64,000 nucleotides of DNA from Burkholderia anthina (GCF_001547525.1 NZ_CM003768.1:1984001-2048000), one strand, 5' to 3'. Shown: positions 28,282 through 36,719, counted from the first letter of the stretch. The notes: generated by a model from the sequence alone, not told the origin. Translations and numbers: made by a program.

Positions 28282-29873
28282 GCCGCCTCCCCGCGCCATG
28301 CGTCGCCGGATACTTCGCCGATCGGCTCGCAGGCCGCAAGGCGCGCCGTCAGCGCACGCAGCTCCGCTTCGAGCGGCCGATCCTCGACCACCAGCGGCGA
28401 CTGGCGGCCAACGTCGTCGATGAACGCGCGCAGAGCGGGCGAAAGCTGTGTCCCGGGGGCGTCACGCAGACGCAGTCGGGCGGCCTGCACGGTCGCGAGC
28501 ACGTGTGCCGCGGCAACCTGTTCGGTCAGGGCCAGCACGCGCAGGCAATCGCGCGCGGCGATCGTCCCCATGCTGACCTTGTCCTGGTTGTGCGACTCGG
28601 TCGAACGCGAGAACACGCTCGCCGGCATCGTGTGCTTCAGCGCCTCCGCCGTCCACGCGGAAGACGAGATCTGCACGGCCTTGAACCCGTGGTTGATCGC
28701 CGCGCGCTCCGGAGCAGCGCCCGTCAGATTGCGCGGCAATCCGTTGCTGAACTTGTCGTCGACCAGCAGCGCAAGCTGGCGATCCATCAGATCCGCGAGG
28801 TTCGCCACCGCGGTCTTCAGCGCATCCATCGCGAACGCGATATGGCCGCCGTAGAAATTACCACCGTGCAGGACGCATCCTTCGTCCGGATCGATCAGCG
28901 GATTGTCGTTCGCACTGTTCAGTTCGTTCTCGATGTCACGGCGCATCCACGACAACGCGTCGCGCGCCACGCCGATCACGTGCGGCGCGCACCGCACCGA
29001 ATAGCGATCCTGCAGACGGCGTCCGGGCAGTTCGTCGCGCCCGGCCAGGTCGGCGCGTATCCACGCGGCCGCCTCCGCCTGCCCCGCATGCGGTTTCGCG
29101 TCGAACAATCGTGCATCGAAGTGCCCCGCCCGCCCGTCGAGCGCGACGGTCGTCAATGCGGTCAGGCGGGCCGCCATCCGCGTGAGGTGATCGGCACGTG
29201 CGAAAGCAAGACAGGCCAGTCCGGTCATGACGGCCGTGCCGTTCATCAAGGCCAGTCCTTCTTTCGGTGCAAGCGACAGCGGCGCGCGACCGATCGTGTC
29301 CCATGCGTCGCGCGCGTCCCGTTCGTCGCCATCGAACGATACGGTGCGCTCGCCGACCAGCGCCGCCGCGACATAGGACAGCGGTGTCAGGTCGCCGCTG
29401 GCGCCAACCGAGCCTTCCGACGGAATGCGCGGCAGAATCCGGTGATTCACCATATCGGTCAGCCGTTCGAGCAACATGAAGCGCACGCCCGAGTAGCCGA
29501 AGGCGAGCGAATTGAGCCGAGCGACGATGATGGCAAGCGTTTGCGTCGCGTCGAACCAGTCCCCCATCCCGCACCCGTGATAGCGCGTCAGTTGCAGCGG
29601 CAGCGCTTCGACGAGCGCCGGCGGCACCTCGACCACGCACGCGTCGCCATATCCGGTCGTTACCCCGTAAAGCGTGCCGCCATTCGCGAGATAGTCGCGC
29701 AGCCAGGTTGCACCGCGCTCGATCCGTGCGCGCCATTCGTGCGCCGCGTTCAGCGCGACCGGTGCACCGTCGCGGGCGACCGCGACGACGTCCTCGATCG
29801 TCAGATGCCGGCCGCCGACCACGACGGCCGGCCGGTTCGCGTCCGCGCCGGCGATCACCGAGGCGTCGTTCAT
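28278..29873 (-). CDS. Aromatic amino acid ammonia-lyase (HAL/TAL family)
   Basis: 531-residue lyase of the MIO family. The MIO cofactor tripeptide Ala158-Ser159-Gly160 is in GSVGASGDLTPLSY; catalytic Tyr69 lies in TLYGVTTGYG; NDNPLID and the FSRSTESHNQDKVSMG block are present. At the substrate-selectivity position the sequence reads YHGCG (98-102) with a His, as in tyrosine ammonia-lyases, whereas phenylalanine lyases have Phe. I infer that it converts tyrosine to 4-coumarate, the aryl starter. Within the pigment operon, 1 nt from the upstream gene. Histidine as substrate cannot be excluded without assay. Confidence 0.9.
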   Translation of the reverse strand: MNDASVIAGADANRPAVVVGGRHLTIEDVVAVARDGAPVALNAAHEWRARIERGATWLRDYLANGGTLYGVTTGYGDACVVEVPPALVEALPLQLTRYHGCGMGDWFDATQTLAIIVARLNSLAFGYSGVRFMLLERLTDMVNHRILPRIPSEGSVGASGDLTPLSYVAAALVGERTVSFDGDERDARDAWDTIGRAPLSLAPKEGLALMNGTAVMTGLACLAFARADHLTRMAARLTALTTVALDGRAGHFDARLFDAKPHAGQAEAAAWIRADLAGRDELPGRRLQDRYSVRCAPHVIGVARDALSWMRRDIENELNSANDNPLIDPDEGCVLHGGNFYGGHIAFAMDALKTAVANLADLMDRQLALLVDDKFSNGLPRNLTGAAPERAAINHGFKAVQISSSAWTAEALKHTMPASVFSRSTESHNQDKVSMGTIAARDCLRVLALTEQVAAAHVLATVQAARLRLRDAPGTQLSPALRAFIDDVGRQSPLVVEDRPLEAELRALTARLAACEPIGEVSGDAWRGEAA

Positions 29874-29874
29874 A

Positions 29875-31581
29875 TCATGCTCGGCCACGCGGACCTCCAT
29901 CGGGCCGCGCCCAGAAATCGAAGAAGTTGAACCATTGATAGGGAGCCTTGCGGCAATAGTGTTCGAGCCGCGCGGCATAGCGCTGCGCCCATTCGGCGAC
30001 GTGGCCCGCGCGCTCGCGGCGCGGCAACTCGATCCGGTCGGCGAACGGTTCGAAATAGAGCCGGTAGCCGCGCGCCTCCTTCAGGCAAAAGAACAGGTAG
30101 ACCGGGCAGCCGAGCGCGTGCGCGAGGATGTACGGGCCCTGCGCGAACGGAGCCATCGCGTCGAGGAAACAGGCGTCGACCGTCTTGCCGGAATCTCGCG
30201 GCGGCACGCGGTCGCCGACGATCACCAGCAGTTCGCCCGCGTCGATACGCGACTGCATCATCATCGCCGTATCCGGCCCGAAGTCCGATACTTCGACGAG
30301 TTGCTTGCCGAATTCCCGGTTCGCGCCGGCTAGCACGCCGGTAAAACGCTTCGCATGCTCGGTGTAGACGATCGCCGTCACCTTCGTGTGCGCGTCGCGC
30401 AGCGCAAGCGCCCGGGTCATCTCCAGGTTGCCCAGGTGCGCGCCGATCACGAGCGCGCCGCGCCCGCTCGCGGCGAGCGTATCGAACGCGGACGAATCGT
30501 CGAAGCGCACGTCGAGTTCGTCGAGACGGCCGGACCATGCGACGAACTTGTCGAATCCCGCCTGCGCGAAGGCAAGCATGTGCCGGTACGCACTGCGCCA
30601 TCCCGGCTTCGGCACGTCCGCCGCTCGCGCGTCGCGCAGGCGCGCGATATAGGCATGCGACGCGGTGCGCGCCGTGCGATTCGTCAGCACGAAATAACCG
30701 ACGATCGGATGCAGCCAAAGCGACGTGAAGCCTTTGCCGAACCAGCGGCAACTGAGGGCCAGCAACGCCATGCCGATACGGCTGCCGCGTTCCGGCAGGC
30801 GCCACCATGCGCGCGTGCGCGCCGCCGGCGATGCGCCGCGCCGCCCGACGAGCCGACGCGTCAGCAGCATCGGTGCGCGCCCAAGCATCCCGGCGACGAG
30901 CCGCGCATGACTCATGCTGATGCGCACGTTGTCACGCCAGACGTCGAAATGCGATACGCCGTCGGCCGGGTAGACGACGCGCGTCGGGATCGTCCTGAAC
31001 GTCAGCCCGCGCCAGTGCAACCGGACCAGGATTTCGCTATCGAAAGCCATTCGGGTCGGCATCGATACCGTGTCGATCAGTTCGCAGACGGCATCGACCG
31101 GATAAAGCCGAAACCCGCACATCGCATCGGGGATATCGAGCGACAGCGTTTCGATCCATACCCACGCGTGCGTGAGGTAGCGGCCATACAGACGCGCCTT
31201 CGGCACGCTGTCGTCGAAACGCGGCCGGCCCAGAATCACGGCGTCCGGCGCGGCCTGCGCAGCCGCGACGAACTTCGGCACGTCAGCGGCATCGTGCTGG
31301 CCGTCGGCGTCGATCTGAATCGCGTGCCGATAGCCGCGGGCGCGCGCGGCGCGCAATCCTTCCATGACCGCCGCGCCCTTTCCGGCGTTGGCGGGCAACC
31401 GCAACAGCGTCACGGACGGTGCATATTGCGCGGCCAGCGCGGCCAGCGCCTGTTGCGTCGGCGCGTCGCTGCCGTCGTCGACCACCAAGATCGGCAAGCC
31501 GTGCACGGCCAGGCGCGCCAGCGTGCCGCCGATCGCTTCGCGATGGTTGTAGATCGGAATGACGATGCAGGTGTCGCTCAT
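29875..31581 (-). CDS. Fused GT2 glycosyltransferase and lipid acyltransferase (ApeJ-like)
   Basis: 568 residues with two domains. Residues about 1-230 form a family 2 glycosyltransferase: CIVIPIYNH at the start, LVVDDGS and the metal-binding QIDADGQHD. Residues about 270-568 form an LpxL/HtrB-type acyltransferase: GAHLGNLEMTRAL holds the His-x4-Glu catalytic motif, and VGDRVPPRDSGKTVDACFLD and QGPYILAHALGCPVY follow. A fused glycosyl/acyltransferase is a hallmark of aryl polyene clusters (ApeJ). It probably builds the lipid anchor carrying the polyene. Overlaps the ligase gene by 1 nt (TGATG). Confidence 0.88.
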   Translation of the reverse strand: MSDTCIVIPIYNHREAIGGTLARLAVHGLPILVVDDGSDAPTQQALAALAAQYAPSVTLLRLPANAGKGAAVMEGLRAARARGYRHAIQIDADGQHDAADVPKFVAAAQAAPDAVILGRPRFDDSVPKARLYGRYLTHAWVWIETLSLDIPDAMCGFRLYPVDAVCELIDTVSMPTRMAFDSEILVRLHWRGLTFRTIPTRVVYPADGVSHFDVWRDNVRISMSHARLVAGMLGRAPMLLTRRLVGRRGASPAARTRAWWRLPERGSRIGMALLALSCRWFGKGFTSLWLHPIVGYFVLTNRTARTASHAYIARLRDARAADVPKPGWRSAYRHMLAFAQAGFDKFVAWSGRLDELDVRFDDSSAFDTLAASGRGALVIGAHLGNLEMTRALALRDAHTKVTAIVYTEHAKRFTGVLAGANREFGKQLVEVSDFGPDTAMMMQSRIDAGELLVIVGDRVPPRDSGKTVDACFLDAMAPFAQGPYILAHALGCPVYLFFCLKEARGYRLYFEPFADRIELPRRERAGHVAEWAQRYAARLEHYCRKAPYQWFNFFDFWARPDGGPRGRA

Positions 31582-33269
31582 CACTTCGCCGCGCCGTAGA
31601 CCAACACGCCCGACGTGCACTCCCGCCCGCCGCAGCGAAACGCGAAGCGTGCACATCCGCGTACGGGGTCGTGCGCGATACGCAACGCCAGCACCGCACC
31701 CGGCGGCACCGGCGCCTTGAATTTCAGGTGTTCGATGGAACGGATTGCGCGCGCGGCCGGCATCTCGCGGCCGGCAAGGCGTGCGGCCCAGTCGATTTGC
31801 ACGACACCCGGCAGGATCGGCAGCCCCGGAAAATGCCCTTCGAAATGGGCGAGCGCGGCCGGCACGCGCAGTTCGTAATGCAGCGCGTCGTCGCTGCGCC
31901 ACGAAGCGAGCAATTCGAAGCCCTCCGGCGTGGCCGTGAATGCGGCCGCCAGCGCGGCTGCCGGCAATTTGCCGCGTGCATCGAACGGCATCGCGTGCGG
32001 GAATCGCCAGTAGCGCGGCAATGCGGCCGCATCGAAGTACGCGCCGAGCGCATGCCGCAAGATCGTGGCAACGGCAAGTCGCCCCTCGCTCGCCAGCACG
32101 CCGCGCCCCGCCGCGGTCAATACTGCGACGACGCCGACGTGCGCGCGCGTCGTGCCGTCGACCACCACGGCCGCCGCCTGCTCGACGTAGGCGTGCGCAT
32201 GCAGCCGCGCCTCGAGTTCGGGCAGCGAAACACGCTTGCCGTCGAGCTTGACGACGCGATCACGCCGCCCCGCCAGTGCGAAGCGGCCGTGCGCGTCGAA
32301 GCGAGCGGTGTCGTCGGTGCGGTGCCAGTGGTCGTGACCGAGATGGGCGGAGCGCACGCACAGCGCGCCGTCGTCATCGCAACGCACGTCGACGCCCGTC
32401 AGCGGCTGCCACGCGGACGAGACATCCTGACGCCGCCACGCGATGCCGCCGGTTTCGGTGCTGCCGAAGATCTCGAGCGGCGCGGCGCCGAACGCGTTCG
32501 AATAGGCCATCGCCGCATCGGCCGACAGCGGGCCGCCCGACGAGAAGAACGCGCATGGCGCCGGTGCCTGCATCGGGAAGCCCGGCAACGCCGGCCAGCG
32601 CATCAGTTGCGACGGCGTGGAAACCACGACACCGCCGCCGTATTCGGCGAGCCGCTGCTGCAGTTGCAGCGGTTCGAGCACCGGCATCCGGTCAAACGCA
32701 CGGCCCGCTGCCAGCGGCCATAGAATCCTGAAGAGCAGTCCGTAGATGTGGTGATGCGGCACGCTCGACAGCGTCACGGCCGCCCCGATACGGCTGCCCC
32801 ACTCGCGTTGCAGCGTGCGTACTTCGGCGTCGAGTTGCGCGAGCGACTTCCGCACCGGTTTCGCGGTGCCGCTGCTGCCCGATGTATAAAGCGTCACCGC
32901 AGCGGCGGCGTCGATCGGGCGGGTGGCGATAGCCGATTCGCCCGCCGTGTCGCGCTCGGATGCGGCCAATGCCGGCGCATCCAGCACCAAGTCGTATGCA
33001 TGAGCCAGATCGCCGAGGTAGCCCGGCGCGTTGCTCGCCGGAATCACGATTTCCGCGTGCGCGGCCGCGACCGCGAAAAATGCGCACGCGAACGCATACG
33101 GATCATCCGTGCTGATCGCGACCCGGCGCGCGCCGCGCGCCTCCACCATCCGCGCGATGGCGTCCACGCGGGCACGCAGATTCCCCAATGTCAGCCGCGC
33201 GGCGCCGTCGCGACAGACGGCCACGCCGCTATCTACTTCAGCACACAGCATCTCGTGCAGCGCGATCAT
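31581..33269 (-). CDS. Acyl/aryl ligase fused to hotdog dehydratase domain (ApeH-ApeI like)
   Basis: 562 residues. About 1-440 is an adenylate-forming ligase: A3 TLYTSGSSGTAKPVRKS, A5 IFGSTETGG, A8-like GRRDRVVKLDGKRVSLPELE and the A10 lysine in DARGKLPAAAL. About 450-562 is a hotdog FabZ-like domain with HFEGHFPGLPILPGVVQIDWA. It should activate the aryl starter and load an ACP, and also dehydrate 3-hydroxyacyl-ACP. In E. coli, as I recall, these are separate ApeH and ApeI; here one frame covers both, with no stop between. ATG 33269 overlaps the membrane protein by 4 nt. Confidence 0.87.
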   Translation of the reverse strand: MIALHEMLCAEVDSGVAVCRDGAARLTLGNLRARVDAIARMVEARGARRVAISTDDPYAFACAFFAVAAAHAEIVIPASNAPGYLGDLAHAYDLVLDAPALAASERDTAGESAIATRPIDAAAAVTLYTSGSSGTAKPVRKSLAQLDAEVRTLQREWGSRIGAAVTLSSVPHHHIYGLLFRILWPLAAGRAFDRMPVLEPLQLQQRLAEYGGGVVVSTPSQLMRWPALPGFPMQAPAPCAFFSSGGPLSADAAMAYSNAFGAAPLEIFGSTETGGIAWRRQDVSSAWQPLTGVDVRCDDDGALCVRSAHLGHDHWHRTDDTARFDAHGRFALAGRRDRVVKLDGKRVSLPELEARLHAHAYVEQAAAVVVDGTTRAHVGVVAVLTAAGRGVLASEGRLAVATILRHALGAYFDAAALPRYWRFPHAMPFDARGKLPAAALAAAFTATPEGFELLASWRSDDALHYELRVPAALAHFEGHFPGLPILPGVVQIDWAARLAGREMPAARAIRSIEHLKFKAPVPPGAVLALRIAHDPVRGCARFAFRCGGRECTSGVLVYGAAK

Positions 33270-33907
33270 GCGACACCCGCCCGTTTCCGCGTCGGCACGA
33301 CGACGAACCTGCGCCACAGCCACTCGCCCGCGAGCAGCATCCCGATCAGCACGTACGCGATCAGCCCGTTGTAGAGCGCCCATGATTCACGGCTCCAGTA
33401 CAGCGCCGTATAAACCGAAAAGCCGCCGTTGACGATGAAGAACGCGCACCACACCTGGGTAACGCGCCGCGCATACCGGACGATTGCCGGGCCGGGCTCG
33501 GGATAGGTCAGCCGTGCGAATTTTTCGATCATTGTCGGACCGTGCCGCAGGGTCGCGCCGAACGCGACCAACAAGCCGGCACTCACGCATGCGGGATAAA
33601 GATGAAGGAGTCGTTCGCTATCGGTCATGGCAATCGCGACCGACAACGCGGTCAACGCACCGGCCACGCACCAGTCGAGCGTCGTGAGCCGTTTGAGCGC
33701 CTTCGCCAGCGGGCCCCTGCCGATCGTGCGCTGCAGCCACAGCAACGCAACCAGCAGGCAACCGACGTAACGCGGCGACATGCATTGCCACGCAAACAGG
33801 ATGACGAGCGGATAAGCCACGACCAGCGCCACCCTGGCAACGACCGCTGCCCAGCGCGGCAAGACCGTGCCTGTAGCCGCCCGCATGCCCGTCACCGCTA
33901 TCGTCAC
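33266..33907 (-). CDS. COG4648-type membrane protein (ApeG-like)
   Basis: 213-residue inner-membrane protein with about six hydrophobic segments (residues 18-40, 44-58, 75-92, 102-118, 150-170, 175-195). The sequence TMIEKFARLTYPEPGPAIVRYARRVTQVWCAFF is typical of COG4648-type proteins found next to aryl polyene ACP genes. The start is GTG at 33907, overlapping the ACP stop as GTGA. Biochemical role unknown; position corresponds to ApeG. Confidence 0.83.
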   Translation of the reverse strand: MTIAVTGMRAATGTVLPRWAAVVARVALVVAYPLVILFAWQCMSPRYVGCLLVALLWLQRTIGRGPLAKALKRLTTLDWCVAGALTALSVAIAMTDSERLLHLYPACVSAGLLVAFGATLRHGPTMIEKFARLTYPEPGPAIVRYARRVTQVWCAFFIVNGGFSVYTALYWSRESWALYNGLIAYVLIGMLLAGEWLWRRFVVVPTRKRAGVA

Positions 33908-34152
33908 GCGCGCGCGAGCAGCGCGTGAACGGCGGCAACGACATCACCGACCGTCCGTACCGACTTGAACTCTTCGGGCTTGATGCGCTTGCCCGTCATT
34001 TCCTGAAGCTTGATGGCCAGATCGACTGCGTCGATGCTGTCCAGGTCGAGTTCCTCGAACAGGTGCGTATCGGGCGTCACGTTATCGGGCTCGATCGCGA
34101 AATTCTCATGAAAGATCGCGCGGATGCGCTCCAGGATTTCAGCGTCGGTCAC
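33904..34152 (-). CDS. Acyl carrier protein (second of two)
   Basis: 82-residue ACP with the phosphopantetheine-attachment motif LDLDSIDAVDL, Ser39. It begins with a GTG at 34152 that overlaps the preceding ACP stop as GTGA. Two tandem ACPs are standard for aryl polyene clusters (ApeE and ApeF); one carries the aryl starter and the growing chain and the other assists. Low-pI, helical composition is normal. Confidence 0.92.
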   Translation of the reverse strand: MTDAEILERIRAIFHENFAIEPDNVTPDTHLFEELDLDSIDAVDLAIKLQEMTGKRIKPEEFKSVRTVGDVVAAVHALLARA

Positions 34153-34454
34153 GAGTGCCCCCCTTTTTCCAGCACGGCTTCTTGCGATGCGTGATGAGAC
34201 TGCTGATCGGCAATGAAGGCCGCCAGCGTGTTGATCGACCGGAAATGTGCCTTCGTGCGCTCGTCATTCGCGGCGATCGTCAGTTGAAACTTCTTGCGCA
34301 GCATGATGCCGACTTCGAGTGCATCAACGGAATCGAGCCCGATCCCGTCGGTCGAGAATAGCGGCGCGTCGTCATCGATTTCGTCGACCGTCATGTCGCT
34401 AAGGTCGAGCATCTCGATCAGAAGCTGCTTAATTTGCAGTTTTAAAGTATCCAT
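34149..34454 (-). CDS. Acyl carrier protein (first of two)
   Basis: 101-residue ACP. Attachment motif GIGLDSVDALEV with Ser42; helix-rich acidic N-terminus. The C-terminus has an extension of about 15 residues beyond typical ACPs. ATG 34454 lies inside the 3-prime end of the acyltransferase gene (26-nt overlap), so its translation is probably coupled. Pairs with the following ACP. Confidence 0.9.
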   Translation of the reverse strand: MDTLKLQIKQLLIEMLDLSDMTVDEIDDDAPLFSTDGIGLDSVDALEVGIMLRKKFQLTIAANDERTKAHFRSINTLAAFIADQQSHHASQEAVLEKGGHS

Positions 34455-35223
34455 GCTGAAACAGGCGTTGAGTAATGTGCACTTCCACCTCGCGGGCAAT
34501 GCTGCGAGCGGCAATCGACGGCGGCGTCACGCCCGGCGCCAGCCGGTTCGGATCCATCGGCTCCAGCACGTCGATGCGCATGCGAAACGCGCGAGACGGC
34601 ACGTGATACCAGCGAAGCGTCTTGGTAAATACTGGCGGATCGCAATCGATCAGAACCGGCAGGATCCGACTGCGCGACTGCAGCGCCATATGCGCGAAGC
34701 CGCGCGAAAAAGCATGCAAGCGATCGCCACCCGGGCTGCGCGTCCCTTCCGGGAAGATGATCATCGTGTAGCCTGCCGCCAGTTGCCTCGCTCCGGCCTC
34801 GACGAGATCGGCGGCATCTGCATTGCTCACGTACTCCGCTGCACGGACGATGCCCCAGAAACAGGGGTTGCCCCAGTGGCCGCGCTTGACGACGCAGCAT
34901 GCCTTCGGCGTCAGAGACAGCAGCACCATGACGTCGAGCCAGGTCGGGTGATTCGCGACAACGATTGCCGGGCCACCTTTTGCAAGACGCTCAACGCCGC
35001 TCAACTCGAGCCTCATCACGCCGATACGCTGCAGCAATACGACCAGCGCGCGGAAGAAATAATGGATAACAAGTGTCACGCCGCGCTGGCGCGAGCGCCG
35101 GTGTGGCCATAGCCAGCCGACGACGATTGTCAGCAACGAGAACACCGATCCGCACAGCACGAAAAAAACCAGGCTCGCACCAGTCGCGAACAGACGCCAG
35201 CCGTAGTCAAGCCGCGCGATCAT
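34429..35223 (-). CDS. PlsC-family lysophospholipid acyltransferase (ApeD-like)
   Basis: 264-residue 1-acyl-glycerol-3-phosphate acyltransferase-type protein. An N-terminal membrane segment (residues about 10-42) precedes the catalytic NHPTWLDVM (H-x4-D motif) and the substrate motif FPEGTRSPGG. Within the pigment operon it most likely acylates the lipid anchor. It overlaps the ketosynthase-like gene by 17 nt and the ACP by 26 nt. Family membership is clear; the exact acceptor is not. Confidence 0.88.
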   Translation of the reverse strand: MIARLDYGWRLFATGASLVFFVLCGSVFSLLTIVVGWLWPHRRSRQRGVTLVIHYFFRALVVLLQRIGVMRLELSGVERLAKGGPAIVVANHPTWLDVMVLLSLTPKACCVVKRGHWGNPCFWGIVRAAEYVSNADAADLVEAGARQLAAGYTMIIFPEGTRSPGGDRLHAFSRGFAHMALQSRSRILPVLIDCDPPVFTKTLRWYHVPSRAFRMRIDVLEPMDPNRLAPGVTPPSIAARSIAREVEVHITQRLFQHGYFKTAN

Positions 35224-35902
35224 GCCAGCTCCATCGCCAGGATGCGTGTTGACCGCGCCACGACGCCGTCGTGCGCGCCGACAGGCAACGCAGCACCGCC
35301 GCGCTTTGCGTACCGGCCGCGTCGCCGGTAACCCCCGCATCGCTCGGGCCGTCGGCCGCCACTTCACAGATCAGATGACCGGCCGGCTCGCCGGCACCGA
35401 GCAGAATCGCCAGCCCCACGCTCTCCGCGTCGTCATCGACATCGCCGTAGACGGGATCGGCCGGCTCGTGCGCATAGACGAGCAACACCGGCGATGCCGG
35501 CGACGTTTCGTATTGGGAATAAGCTTCGAGCAGCGCGTAACCGAGCGTTTCGTGCCCGGCCGCGACCGCGGTCGCGGCGGATCGGTCACGTCGGGCGATG
35601 CCAAATATACCTGTAACGGCATTGAGGACCGAGAGGCTGAAGGCCGTCGGCGAGACAGGTTCCGCAGCACCAATGGAGGCGAGAATGCCGGTGGTACGCA
35701 CCAGTTCGCCGTGACGCGATGCGAATACCACACGCACCGGATTTTCCGTCCCGGCGCAATCGTACGCCACCTGAAGCGCGAGACGCGACAGCCGGCTCAA
35801 GCGGCGTCGCACCATCGGATCGAGGGCTTCGACGCCCGGCACCCCCGCGGTCGAAATCGACGTCCATCTGGCGATTGGCATGGTCCAATGCAAATCGGCC
35901 AT
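35207..35902 (-). CDS. Ketosynthase-like chain-length partner (ApeC-like)
   Basis: 231 residues, matching the N-terminal beta-ketoacyl synthase-like family found first in aryl polyene operons. The start reads LHWTMPIARWTSIS, and PVRVVFASRHGEL and PTAFSLSVLNAVTGIFGIARRD follow. Where an active ketosynthase would have the catalytic Cys, this has SVLNAVTG without Cys, so it is probably a non-catalytic partner that, with the ApeO-like enzyme, forms the heterodimer setting chain length. ATG 35902 is preceded by AGAG. First gene of the long minus-strand operon. Confidence 0.82.
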   Translation of the reverse strand: MADLHWTMPIARWTSISTAGVPGVEALDPMVRRRLSRLSRLALQVAYDCAGTENPVRVVFASRHGELVRTTGILASIGAAEPVSPTAFSLSVLNAVTGIFGIARRDRSAATAVAAGHETLGYALLEAYSQYETSPASPVLLVYAHEPADPVYGDVDDDAESVGLAILLGAGEPAGHLICEVAADGPSDAGVTGDAAGTQSAAVLRCLSARTTASWRGQHASWRWSWHDRAA

Positions 35903-36573
35903 TTTTTGTTCTCTTTGAGGTTACTTCGCTGAGGGCAATTTTTCTATTGTGCTGCTCACCACCGCGCTGACACACCCCGCTTTCGCCGAGCGCGCCGCCG
36001 TGTATATCGGCCTCAACGGATGAGACATCGACTTATGGGCTCCCGAGCCACATATGCCCGACAAGACAAGAAATCACGTCAGTAAGCAATAATACGATCG
36101 CACTGCCGACTACCTTAACCTGGCTGGCGCATCGTGTTTCGGCGAGACTGTAGCAGGACCGTAGCGCAAAATCAACGCGAGGACGCCTGAGCACGAAGGC
36201 ATTTGATACCGTTTGTCAATTGTAATGAGACCCTCGATCCGAGGTCCCCAGAACGATCTGAAGGGCACGTTGGCAGTTGAAGAAGGATCAGTGAACGCTC
36301 TACAGCAATCCGTTGTATCGACCGGTTGGTTCCGCAATCAGGTCGGCCGTTCCTTTCACATGGAGCGGCAGATAGCTGTCCAACCGCAGCTGTTTGCCAT
36401 CACCCGGCGAGTGCCTGCTTCCGAGGCGCCAAGCGCAAACAACTCCCGATATATCGTCGTGCCCTGACGCCAGCGCTTGAGCTGCGCCCGCCCGCAGTTG
36501 CGCTTCGCTTCATTCGCTGCGATCAACTCATGGCGAGACTTTCACTCGCAGGAGTTCGCCCATGCTGGGCGCA
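35903..36573. other. Non-coding stretch upstream of the aryl polyene operon
   Basis: About 670 nt between the operon start and the tRNA-Ser terminator. It must contain the operon promoter. On the minus strand TTGACA occurs at 36214-36219, but no matching -10 lies 16-18 nt away. Small open frames in both directions have no recognisable product. The sequence is less GC-rich than the surroundings, as often seen beside a tRNA-linked acquired region. Confidence 0.45.
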
Positions 36574-36614
36574 CAAAGAAAAAGCCCCGCAAGTCCGAGA
36601 ACTTGCGGGGCTTT
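36574..36614 (-). terminator. Rho-independent terminator of tRNA-Ser
   Basis: AAAGCCCCGCAAGT and ACTTGCGGGGCTTT (plus-strand 36581-36594 and 36601-36614) form a 14-bp stem with a 6-nt loop. On the minus strand it ends TTTTTCTTT. It lies 12 nt beyond the tRNA 3-prime end. Confidence 0.92.
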
Positions 36615-36625
36615 GTCACCGCTTT

Positions 36626-36719
36626 TGGCGGAGACGGAGGGATTCGAACCCTCGATCCAGGTTTTGGCCCAGATGCTCCCTTAGCAGGGGAGTGCCTTCG
36701 ACCTCTCGGCCACGTCTCC
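36626..36719 (-). tRNA. tRNA-Ser (anticodon GCU)
   Basis: Reverse complement begins GGAGACGTGGCCGAGAGG and ends CGTCTCC-G-CCA, so the acceptor stem is a perfect 7-bp match with encoded CCA. The anticodon stem CTCCC/GGGAG closes loop CTGCTAA with anticodon GCT, reading AGC and AGU serine codons. A long variable arm, typical of class II serine tRNAs, and the T-loop GGTTCGAATCC are present. It sits between lysC and the pigment cluster and has its own terminator. Confidence 0.97.

Noticed and set aside
36214..36219. TTGACA on the minus strand as the pigment operon promoter
   Set aside because: No fitting -10 at 16-18 nt, and over 300 nt from the first start codon.
36231..36242. Short match (ACCCTCGATCC) to the 3-prime part of the tRNA-Ser gene, a possible att remnant
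   Set aside because: Only 11 nt, no integrase and no flanking identity; expected by chance or too weak to claim.
36110..36467. Small open frames between the tRNA-Ser gene and the pigment operon
   Set aside because: No ribosome site or recognisable domain; could be decayed DNA but nothing identifies it.
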